NCBI GenBank assembly: GCA_947453335.1
Contig: CANGFP010000001.1
Span: 248,001 to 312,000, forward strand
DNA length: 64,000 nt
Reading direction: 5' to 3'
DNA from: Opitutia bacterium
GTDB taxonomy: Bacteria; Verrucomicrobiota; Verrucomicrobiia; Opitutales; UBA953
Positions 24,950 through 35,781 of the stretch are shown here, in pieces; the stretch's first letter is position 1, and each line of letters opens with the position of its first letter. The position numbers were made by a program, and so were the translations under genes. Below the pieces are notes generated by a model. It did no database searches and was not told where the DNA came from. It was given only the letters and a program-made list of their open reading frames with translations.

Positions 24950-27900
24950 ATGCCTACCCCGATGCGTCTGCTTTGCGCCCTCCTCCTGGCCTGCCTGACC
25001 TTGCCCGCCGCCGACGAGCCGTTCGGCCGCGACCAGCTGGCTGCGTGGTGCCTCGTGCCGTTCGACGCGCAGAAGCGCGGACCCGAGGAGCGGGCGGCCA
25101 TGCTCGAGCGGCTTGGCTTCCGGCGCTTCGTCTACGATTACCGCGCGGAACACGTGAAGCAGTGGGAAGAGGAACTGGTCGCGCTCAGGAAGCACGGGAT
25201 CGAGCTCATGGGTTGGTGGTTCCCGACGACCTTGAACGACGAGGCGAAGTCCGCCTTGGCGCTGTTCCGCAAGCACGACGTCCATCCGCAGCTCTGGGTG
25301 ATGGGCGACGGCGGTCCGGTCGCGGTCAAGGACGCCGCCGACCAGCAGGCGAGGGTCGCGGCTGAGGTCGCGCGGTTGCGGCCGATCTGCGAGGCGGGCG
25401 CCGCGCAGGGTTGCCAGGTCGGCCTCTATAACCACGGCAATTGGTTCGGCCAGCCCGAGAACCTGCTGGCTATCGTCGCGGCGCTGCAGGCGCAAGGCGT
25501 CAAGAACGTCGGCATCGTCTACAACCTCCATCACGGCCATGGCGTGGTCGAGAGGTTCGATAAGTTCCTCCCGCAGTTGGTGCCGCACCTGCTCTGCCTC
25601 AACCTGAACGGCATGGATGCCGATGGCGAAGCCAAGGGGCAGCAGATCAAGCCGCTGGGCGCGGGTCATCTCGACCTGGCCATCCTGAGGCAGATCCGCG
25701 CGAGCGGTTACCGCGGCCCGATCGGCATCCTGAACCACACGAGCGCGGACGCCGAAGGGCGCTTGCAGGACAACCTCGCGGGCTTGGCTTGGCTGGTCGC
25801 TCAGCTGGACAGCCCCATCGCGCCGCCGGCGCCCAAGTACCGCACATGGTCCGAGCCCGCCCCGAAGAAGAAGCGCGCGGCCGCCGAGCCGGTGCCCTCG
25901 TTCGCGCCCGAATTCGGTTACGCTCTGGCCGGCGGCTACGTCACCAAGGGCAAGCCGACCTTCCATGCCTGGCCGATCACGGTCGAAGTCCGCGCGCGCC
26001 TCGACGGCAAGGCCGATTACAACGTCATCGTTGCCTGCAACAACAAGCCCGAGCTTGGCCATTGGGAGCTCAAGACCGACCGCGGCACGGGCGCTTTCGG
26101 CCTCTACATCCCTGGCCGGGGCGGCGAATTCCCGACCGGACGCGTGACGACCGACGGCAAGTGGCACGATTACGTGGCCAGCATCGGCCTGACGCGCGTC
26201 CGCGCCTGGATCGACGGCGAACTGGTCCTCGACAAGCCCATCGCGCCCGAGAAGCCGCGTCCGGCGGCCTCGGAAGAGAAGCTGGCCTTTGGTCGCCTCG
26301 TGGACGGTTCCATCGGCTGCGATGGGGCCGTTGACGATGTGCGCCTTTCGCACGGCGAGCTGGAACCGGAGAAGACGAACCACCCGATGCCGCGTCTGAA
26401 ACGCGACCAGGACACCTTGGGCAATTGGAACTTCGACGACCAGCTGTCTCCGTCGGCCGCCGCGGCGGCGCCGGCTCCCGCTGCGTTCCAGCCGTCGTTG
26501 CCGCCGCTGCATCCGGCGGAGACGCGCCTGTGGACGGCCTTCGTGAACCGCGACCGCATCTACGACTACTACGCGAAGCAGGCCGCGGCCTTCCGCGGTC
26601 AGCCGGCGCCGTTGCTGCCCGAATACCCTGGCCTGGATGGCGGCCGCTATGGTCACCAAGGGAACCAGAACGACCAGGTCACGTGGCGTGACAAGCGCTG
26701 GGAGCAGGCCGACAAAGGCTCCGTTTTCTCGGGCGTGTTCCGCGGTGAGGGCCTGACGATTCCCAAGGCCGTCGCCGTGCACGAGGGCGACCGCAGCGCG
26801 TGCTTCGACCCGGTGACCTTGACGTTCCCCTTGGAGTGGAAGGGAGGCTTCGTGCAGCTGGGCGAGATGCGCCACGGTTTCAACGACGGCGGCCGCATCC
26901 TCGGGACGGTCGTGCGCAAGCAGGCCTTGGGCGAGCCTGCCAAGGGTGCTGTCTACCACGGCTTCTACCGTCACGGTACGCAGACCATCTTCAGCTACTC
27001 CCAGGGCGGGCGCGAGGTCCTCGCGACCGCTTGGAGCGGCCCGCAGGACGCGGCTCAGCTCGCGCACCTGACCAAGGGCGGCCCGGCGCAGTGGCCGCAG
27101 TGGCTCGAGACGAAGGGTTCGGTAGGGTCGGGCAAGCCCTTCGCGACCGACACCGTAGCCGTGCCGTTCCGCAATCCCTATGGCGCGTTGATGTTCCTGA
27201 GCGGCTTGGATTTCTTCCCCGACGGGACCGCGGCGGTCTGCACGATGACCGGAGAGGTCTGGCTCGTGCGCGGCTTGGACGACGACCTCCAGCACGTCCG
27301 CTGGAAGCGTTTCGCCACCGGCCTGCACCAGCCGTTGGGCCTGCGCATCGTGGGCAATCGGCTCTACGTGCTCGGACGCGACCAGGTCACGCGCCTGCAC
27401 GACCTCAACGGAGACGACGAGGCCGACTTCTACGAATGCGTCGCCCATGGCTATGCGACGTCCAACGGCGGGCATGATTACGTGATCGGCCTGGAGGCCG
27501 ACGCGAAGGGGCGCTTCTATACGTCGTCCGGCAACCAAGGAATGCTGCGTCTGACAGGCCTTGACGGCGTCGAAGTGCTCGCCACGGGCCTGCGCAACCC
27601 GAACGGCACGGGCCTCTCGCCGGACGGGCGCTTCTTCACCTCGAGCCTGCAGGAAGGCAACTGGACCCCGGCTTCGGCGATCGTGCAGGTCGAGGTCGGC
27701 AAGGACGCCGGCGTGCATTTCGGCTACGGCGGCCCCAAGGACGGCGCCGCCCCCAAGGCCCCGCTGCTGTACCTCCCGCGCGGCGAGGACAACTCGAGCG
27801 CCGGCCAGGTCTTCTTGTCGGAGTCCGCTTGGCCAGCGCTGCGTGGTTCCGGCAACCTCGTGCACCTGTCCTTTGGCGCCGGTGCGGCGTTGATCGTGAG

Positions 27901-28924
27901 CCGCGAACAGGTGGGCGGGCAGTGGCAGGGCGCCGCGCAGCGCATCGTAGCCGATTTCGTGTCCGGCTCCCAGCACGGCCGCTTCAGCCCGAAGGATGGT
28001 CATCTCTACGTGACCGGCATCGCCGGCTGGCAGACCTACACCACCGACGACGGTTGCCTGCAGCGCGTGCGCCACGTCGGCGGCGCGCCCGTGCTCGTCG
28101 GCCACGAAGTCCACGACAACGGCGTCCTTCTGCGCTTCAACGAGCCGCTCGATGGCGCCGTCGCGGGTCGCGCCGCCGGGCATTTCGCCCAGTGCTGGAA
28201 CTACCGCTACGCCGCGGCCTACGGCTCGCCCGAGTTCTCGCTCGCCCATCCCGGCGTCGTCGGCCACGACGTCTTGGCCGTGCGCGGCGCGCACGTGCTC
28301 GCCGACGGGAAGTCGCTCTTCGTGGAGATCCCGCAGCTGACCGTCGCGCACCAAGTGCACCTGAACCTGCGCCTCGTCGCGGACCGCACGACGGATGTCT
28401 TCCTCACCGCCCACGCCTTGGGCGAACCGTTCAAGGACTTCCCCGGTTATGCGGCGATCCCGAAGGTCGCCCATGCGCATGCCGCGCCTCCTCCGGCCGC
28501 GTCCACGCAGATGCGGCCGGTCCGCTGGGAGACCGAAACCTGCGGCAAGCCTCCGCAGGAAATCACCTTGGAGACCGCCACCGGCCTGCAGTTCGCCCAG
28601 AAGGAACTCCGCGTGAAGGCGGGGCAGGGCGTCGCCTTGACCGTCAGCAATCCCGACAGCATGCCGCATAACTGGGTGCTGACCAAGCCGCAGGCCTTGG
28701 AGGCCGTCGCATTGCTCTCGGCCAAGATGGCCTCGGAGCCCGACGCGTATTTCCGCCACTACGTCCCCGAGACGCCGGACATCCTGTGCCACACGCGTCT
28801 CATCGACGCCGGTAAGAAGACCATCGTCTTCTTCGACGCCCCGAAGGCCCCTGGCCGCTATCCTTACCTCTGCACCTTCCCTGGCCACGCCCAGATCATG
28901 CGCGGGGTGTTGATTGTGGAGTGA
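24950..28924 (+). CDS. Giant secreted fusion: TIM barrel, LamG-like, DUF6797-like beta-propeller and cupredoxin
   Basis: The protein has 1324 residues from ATG 24950 (an in-frame ATG at 24962 is possible). Order: signal peptide to about 25; a sugar isomerase/AP-endonuclease-like TIM barrel to about 290 (VGLYNHGNWFGQPENLLAIV); a concanavalin/LamG-like domain about 320-480 (DGKWHDYVASIGLTRVRAWI); a DUF6797-like segment and sorbosone-dehydrogenase-type propeller about 520-1130 (LSGLDFFPDGTAAVCTMTGE, ATGLRNPNGTGLSPDGRFF). The C-terminal cupredoxin has H1240 (SMPHNW), C1308, H1313 (LCTFPGH) and M1317, a complete type 1 copper site. It probably binds and oxidises a carbohydrate outside the cell and passes electrons through copper. 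Relatives usually end in a haem domain. Confidence 0.85.
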   Translation: MPTPMRLLCALLLACLTLPAADEPFGRDQLAAWCLVPFDAQKRGPEERAAMLERLGFRRFVYDYRAEHVKQWEEELVALRKHGIELMGWWFPTTLNDEAKSALALFRKHDVHPQLWVMGDGGPVAVKDAADQQARVAAEVARLRPICEAGAAQGCQVGLYNHGNWFGQPENLLAIVAALQAQGVKNVGIVYNLHHGHGVVERFDKFLPQLVPHLLCLNLNGMDADGEAKGQQIKPLGAGHLDLAILRQIRASGYRGPIGILNHTSADAEGRLQDNLAGLAWLVAQLDSPIAPPAPKYRTWSEPAPKKKRAAAEPVPSFAPEFGYALAGGYVTKGKPTFHAWPITVEVRARLDGKADYNVIVACNNKPELGHWELKTDRGTGAFGLYIPGRGGEFPTGRVTTDGKWHDYVASIGLTRVRAWIDGELVLDKPIAPEKPRPAASEEKLAFGRLVDGSIGCDGAVDDVRLSHGELEPEKTNHPMPRLKRDQDTLGNWNFDDQLSPSAAAAAPAPAAFQPSLPPLHPAETRLWTAFVNRDRIYDYYAKQAAAFRGQPAPLLPEYPGLDGGRYGHQGNQNDQVTWRDKRWEQADKGSVFSGVFRGEGLTIPKAVAVHEGDRSACFDPVTLTFPLEWKGGFVQLGEMRHGFNDGGRILGTVVRKQALGEPAKGAVYHGFYRHGTQTIFSYSQGGREVLATAWSGPQDAAQLAHLTKGGPAQWPQWLETKGSVGSGKPFATDTVAVPFRNPYGALMFLSGLDFFPDGTAAVCTMTGEVWLVRGLDDDLQHVRWKRFATGLHQPLGLRIVGNRLYVLGRDQVTRLHDLNGDDEADFYECVAHGYATSNGGHDYVIGLEADAKGRFYTSSGNQGMLRLTGLDGVEVLATGLRNPNGTGLSPDGRFFTSSLQEGNWTPASAIVQVEVGKDAGVHFGYGGPKDGAAPKAPLLYLPRGEDNSSAGQVFLSESAWPALRGSGNLVHLSFGAGAALIVSREQVGGQWQGAAQRIVADFVSGSQHGRFSPKDGHLYVTGIAGWQTYTTDDGCLQRVRHVGGAPVLVGHEVHDNGVLLRFNEPLDGAVAGRAAGHFAQCWNYRYAAAYGSPEFSLAHPGVVGHDVLAVRGAHVLADGKSLFVEIPQLTVAHQVHLNLRLVADRTTDVFLTAHALGEPFKDFPGYAAIPKVAHAHAAPPPAASTQMRPVRWETETCGKPPQEITLETATGLQFAQKELRVKAGQGVALTVSNPDSMPHNWVLTKPQALEAVALLSAKMASEPDAYFRHYVPETPDILCHTRLIDAGKKTIVFFDAPKAPGRYPYLCTFPGHAQIMRGVLIVE

Positions 28925-28934
28925 ATGTAAAACT

Positions 28935-28974
28935 AGGGTTGAGGGTTGAGGGTTGGGGGTTGTGGGTTGAGGGG
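28935..28974. repeat. Telomere-like (GGGTTGA)n repeat
   Basis: Five GGGTT(G)A/G units in tandem start just after the stop codon of the 1324-aa gene. Five G-runs of three to five with 3-4 base loops fit the G-quadruplex consensus on the plus (sense) strand, so the structure could form in the mRNA 3' end. Confidence 0.8.
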
Positions 28975-29004
28975 TGCGGGAAGTGCGGCGGCAGCGCCGC
29001 CCCA

Positions 29005-29049
29005 CTCCTCGACTCCGCCCTCGACGCTTCCCTCGACTCAGCACTCTGC
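29005..29049. repeat. CTCGAC tandem words
   Basis: CCTCGACTC, CCTCGACGC and CCTCGACTCAGCACTCTG follow each other about every 12 bp. The last word also occurs in the 47640-47786 element. The remaining 35 bp before the DUF6807 start show nothing recognisable. Confidence 0.55.
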
Positions 29050-29084
29050 TTGCTCTTCCTCGGCGGGCTGTACACAGTGCCCGC

Positions 29085-30050
29085 ATGCGATTCACCCCGA
29101 TTGCCAGTCTTCTCCTTGCCGCCGCCTTCGCCGAGGCGGCTCCTGCCGTGGCCCTCAAGCCCGTGGACGGCGCCGTCGAGGTGCAGTTCGACGGCAAGAC
29201 CGTGGCTGCTTACCTGACCGCCAACGACGTCTCCACCCCGACCCGCGCGAACGAGACCTATAAGCCTTATCTCCGGGTCGTCGACCCGACCAACGGCCAA
29301 GCCATCACCAAGGGCCCAGGCGGCACCTACACCCACCACCGTGGCATCTTCTTCGGCTGGATGCGCGTCGGCCTCGAGCAGCAGAGGCTCGACCTTTGGT
29401 CTATGGGTTCGGGTCGGCAGGTCCACACTGGTTTCAAGGAGCAGTCGGCCAAGGATGGCTCGGCCAAGCTCGTTTCGCTCATCAACTGGAACGACAAGAA
29501 GGGCCAGCTGATCATTTCGGAGGAGCGCACGATGGTCCTCAGCCAGCCGGAGGCCCCTGGTTTCCTGCGCGTCGACTTCCTCACCACCGTCAAGGCCGAG
29601 GCCGGTGACCTGCAGCTCGAGGCCGACCCTGAGCACGGCGGCGTGCATTACCGCGCCCCGCAGGAAGTGGACGCCAGCAAGACCGAATACTTCTTCCCCG
29701 TCGCGAAGCCCCTGCCGCACAAGGATGTCGACTACCCGTGGGTCGGCATGAACTACACCCTCGGCGAAAAGAGCTATGGCGTCGTCGAGATCGACCACCC
29801 GGCCAATCCCCGCGGCACCAAGTGGTCGGCTTACCGCGACTACGCGCGCTTCGGCGCCTACCCGCACGCCACGCTGAAGAAGGGCGAGACCCTGTCGCTC
29901 AAGTACCGCTTCCTCGTCTCCCAAGGGGCCGTCGTGTCGACGGACGTCATCCAGTCCGAGCAGGCCACCTTCACGGGCGCGAAGCCCGAAGCCGTCACCG
30001 TCACCAAGCTCAAGGCCGAGGTCACGGCGCCGCCGAAGGCTAAGAAGTAA
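29085..30050 (+). CDS. Secreted DUF6807 (PmoA-like) protein
   Basis: The protein has 321 residues from ATG 29085. A signal peptide (ASLLLAAAFAEAAPA) is followed by a beta-rich domain with landmarks of DUF6807: PYLRVVDPTNGQAITKGPGG, then THHRGIFFGWMRV, where the paired His may bind metal, and later MNYTLGEKSYGVVEIDHPAN. Members are annotated as PmoA-family in databases, but they have no methane-oxidation role that I can support. They occur near Gfo/Idh and PVC cytochrome genes in Verrucomicrobia and Planctomycetes. It follows the 1324-aa fusion by 160 bp on the same strand. Codon usage is normal. The substrate is unknown. Confidence 0.8.
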   Translation: MRFTPIASLLLAAAFAEAAPAVALKPVDGAVEVQFDGKTVAAYLTANDVSTPTRANETYKPYLRVVDPTNGQAITKGPGGTYTHHRGIFFGWMRVGLEQQRLDLWSMGSGRQVHTGFKEQSAKDGSAKLVSLINWNDKKGQLIISEERTMVLSQPEAPGFLRVDFLTTVKAEAGDLQLEADPEHGGVHYRAPQEVDASKTEYFFPVAKPLPHKDVDYPWVGMNYTLGEKSYGVVEIDHPANPRGTKWSAYRDYARFGAYPHATLKKGETLSLKYRFLVSQGAVVSTDVIQSEQATFTGAKPEAVTVTKLKAEVTAPPKAKK

Positions 30051-30054
30051 GCGG

Positions 30055-30266
30055 TAGGGACAGCACCACGTGCTGTCCTAGCCTTTCGTAAGGTAGGGAC
30101 GCGACTGCGTCGCGTCCGTTGACCATTGTTTTAAGGTAGGGGCACGATTCATCGTGCCCTCAGAGAGAAGGAGGGCGCGGCGAAGCCACGCCCCTACCCG
30201 ATGCAGGACGGTCGTGACGCCGTCCCGACCCTACCCAAGGAGGAAGGACAGCACGTGGTGCTGTCC
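30055..30266. repeat. Array of six different short hairpins
   Basis: Six hairpins follow in 212 bp: GGACAGCAC/GTGCTGTCC (30058-30078), GGACGCGAC/GTCGCGTCC (30097-30117), GGGCACGAT/ATCGTGCCC (30140-30159), GGGCG.GGC/GCC.CGCCC (30173-30194), GGACGG/CCGTCC (30206-30225) and again GGACAGCAC/GTGCTGTCC (30246-30266). Loops are 2-8 bases. Several are preceded by GTAGGG or followed by CCCTACC. The stems differ but stay paired. Element 6 is element 1 inverted. This fills the 281-bp spacer between convergent genes. Confidence 0.8.
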
Positions 30267-30331
30267 CTGCCCGCCGCGCTGACCGCAACCCTCACCCCAC
30301 GACCCGCAACCCTCGCGAGCTTCGCTCGCGC

Positions 30332-30658
30332 CTACTCCGCGAAGCCGTAGTCCTGGAGCATGCGGGCGACGGCTTGCGGGAGCGGCGGGCGCAGGTTGGT
30401 CGCGACGTTCCGGTAACCTTCGTGCGTGCAGGTGAGGTAGCCGAGCTTGCGTTGGGCGTCGGCGGTCCGACCGTGGGCTTCGAGCCAGCGTTGCAGCACG
30501 GCGGCGGCGCGCGCCCATTCGGGCCAATCTTGCTCGGCTTGGTCGGCGGTCTCCACGAGCAGGCAAAGCGCGCAGCCCTCGCCCAGGAAGCGTTCCACCG
30601 CGTCCGCGTCGTCCGCGCCAACGATGGACACGAGCTTCTCGCGTTCGCGCGCGTCCAT
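30332..30658 (-). CDS. Small conserved-looking protein after metH
   Basis: The protein has 108 residues from ATG 30658, two bases after the metH stop. I do not recognise it. It is soluble, helical and mixed in charge, with several Cys (GEGCALCLLVETADQ, LGYLTCTHEGYRN). The tight spacing to metH suggests co-expression, and a link to methionine or cobalamin metabolism is possible but unproven. Overlapping longer ORFs in the track are shadows: the 677-aa ORF starts inside metH in another frame and only its last 108 residues are this gene. Confidence 0.65.
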   Translation of the reverse strand: MDAREREKLVSIVGADDADAVERFLGEGCALCLLVETADQAEQDWPEWARAAAVLQRWLEAHGRTADAQRKLGYLTCTHEGYRNVATNLRPPLPQAVARMLQDYGFAE

Positions 30659-30660
30659 CT

Positions 30661-34353
<3,693 letters not shown>

Positions 34354-34413
34354 CGACCTTACCGTGCGGTTCCCCGGCCTCGGGTCAAGGCACGGTCGGG
34401 TCATCGGGCCCGT

Positions 34414-35082
34414 TCAGGCGCCCGGGAGGTCGGGCTTCTTGCAGCGCGGCAGGTCCTGGGCGCGGTACAGGACGATCCGCTTGCCCTCGAACTTCTCGTC
34501 GTTCCAGAGCAGGGGGCGGAGTTCGTAGCTGAAATGGGGGGCGATGCCGGCCTTGGCCTTCTCCTCGGCGGGGTCGCCGCCCTGCCAGTAGAGGATGCCG
34601 TTCGGCAGGGAGTGCTTCAGGCCGTGGCGGATGAGCTGCTTGGTCTGGTGGACGAAGAGGCGGAGGTCGGCCACGGCGCGTCCGGTGATGAAGTCGTGCT
34701 CGTGCGTGAGCAGTTCGGCGCGGGCGTTGAGCACCTGGACGTTCTTGAGCTGCAGGCGCTTCACGATGTCCTCGACGACCATGACCTTCTTGCCGACGGA
34801 GTCGACGAGCGTGAAGTCGGCCTTCGGGTAGAGCACGGCGAGGATGAGGCCGGGGAAGCCGCCGCCCGTGCCGACGTCGATGACGCGCGCGCCGACCATG
34901 AGCTTGAGGAACTTCACCGCGGCGATGCACGGCGCGTAGTGGTGGCGTTCGAGGTGCTCGATGTCCTTGCGCGAGACGAGGTTGATCTTCTCGTTCCATT
35001 CGCGGTGCAGGGCCGCCATCTCGATGAGCTTCGCCCACTGGGCTTCTTCGACTTCGGGGAAGAGGGGGATGAGGTCCTGCAT
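34414..35082 (-). CDS. rsmG: 16S rRNA (guanine-527-N7)-methyltransferase
   Basis: The protein has 222 residues from ATG 35082; the longer ORF reads into the neighbour. It methylates G527 of 16S rRNA using SAM. Diagnostic segments are WNEKINLVSRKDIEHLERHH near the N-terminus, the SAM loop VIDVGTGGGFPGLILAVLYP, and FTLVDSVGKKVMVVEDIV; the GRAVADL segment lies in the position of the usual catalytic strand. It sits between the membrane protein gene and metH on the same strand with gaps of 44 and 60 bp. The common gid/parAB neighbourhood is absent here. Confidence 0.95.
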   Translation of the reverse strand: MQDLIPLFPEVEEAQWAKLIEMAALHREWNEKINLVSRKDIEHLERHHYAPCIAAVKFLKLMVGARVIDVGTGGGFPGLILAVLYPKADFTLVDSVGKKVMVVEDIVKRLQLKNVQVLNARAELLTHEHDFITGRAVADLRLFVHQTKQLIRHGLKHSLPNGILYWQGGDPAEEKAKAGIAPHFSYELRPLLWNDEKFEGKRIVLYRAQDLPRCKKPDLPGA

Positions 35083-35126
35083 GGAAGGCCGTGAGCGTGG
35101 GCGGGACGACCGCCGGTGCAAGCGAC

Positions 35127-35780
35127 TTAAGCGGCGGCGGGGCGCAAGGCCTCGCGCAGGCGGCCGATCTCCTCCAGCCGGGCCTGGACGGCGTCCCGGT
35201 CGGCGGCGCGGACGGCCAGGTGGATGCGGGCGTTCTGGCGGAGGTATTCCTTGGTCAGGTGCGCGAGGGCCTTCTCGAGCTCCCATTCGGGCTTCACGCC
35301 CAGCTCGGCGGCGAGGGCCAGCAGCGGCGGCTCCCAGCCGGCCATGCGGTCCCCGGCGACCTTGGGCGAGCGCTTGCGGCCCTTGGGCTCCGGCCCGGCG
35401 CGGCGCAGGTGGCGCAGGTATTGCGCGAACTGCTTCAGGTGCATGCGCCGGGCGGCGGCGTCGAGCGTCACCGGCGTGCGGCAGGCCGCCGCGACGGCCG
35501 CGGCGAACTCGGCGGGGTCGACCTTGGCCAGCAGGACCTCGAGCGGCGCGTCGAGCGGCACGCGGCGCGGGGGCGTGCCGGTCATCTTGCCGACGATCCA
35601 GGCGAGCCGTTCGACGTCGGTCGAGCCGCCGGGCGCGGCGGGCACCTGGGCGGCGCGGGCGGCCTTGCGGCGGCGCGGAGCGGGCCGGCGGGTGGCGGGC
35701 CGGCGGAAATAGAGCCAGCCCATCGCCGCGACGATGCCGAGCACGCCCATGGCGGCGAAAGTGGCGAACGCGTTGGGCAT
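35127..35780 (-). CDS. Membrane-anchored protein coupled to an Hsp70-like gene
   Basis: The protein has 217 residues. One N-terminal membrane helix (FATFAAMGVLGIVAAMGWLYF) is followed by a very basic Arg/Pro/Ala stretch, placing the rest in the cytoplasm. The C-terminal 120 residues are helical, with HLKQFAQYLRHLRRAG and a final segment HLTKEYLRQNARIHLAVRAA. No named family is evident. It starts one base after the stop of the short Hsp70 gene, so it is almost certainly co-translated. A role as membrane tether or co-chaperone for that Hsp70 is a reasonable inference; no J-domain HPD motif is present. Confidence 0.65.
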   Translation of the reverse strand: MPNAFATFAAMGVLGIVAAMGWLYFRRPATRRPAPRRRKAARAAQVPAAPGGSTDVERLAWIVGKMTGTPPRRVPLDAPLEVLLAKVDPAEFAAAVAAACRTPVTLDAAARRMHLKQFAQYLRHLRRAGPEPKGRKRSPKVAGDRMAGWEPPLLALAAELGVKPEWELEKALAHLTKEYLRQNARIHLAVRAADRDAVQARLEEIGRLREALRPAAA

Positions 35781-35781
35781 C

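Noticed and set aside
22159-25365. 1068-aa plus-strand ORF
   Set aside because: It crosses the BaiN-like and beta-lactamase-fold genes in antisense and has no domain features.
24911-29197. 1428-aa minus-strand ORF opposite the giant fusion gene
   Set aside because: Composition and lack of motifs mark it as a shadow; the plus strand carries a signal peptide and a full copper site.
29085-30050. Methane monooxygenase subunit PmoA
   Set aside because: The DUF6807 family only shares the name in database annotations; it has a signal peptide and no membrane-oxygenase features.
30055-30266. CRISPR or tRNA cluster
   Set aside because: Elements are hairpins of unlike sequence without spacer structure, and none folds as a cloverleaf.
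34354-34413. Cobalamin or SAM riboswitch before metH
   Set aside because: The gap to rsmG is only 60 bp and shows no conserved riboswitch core.
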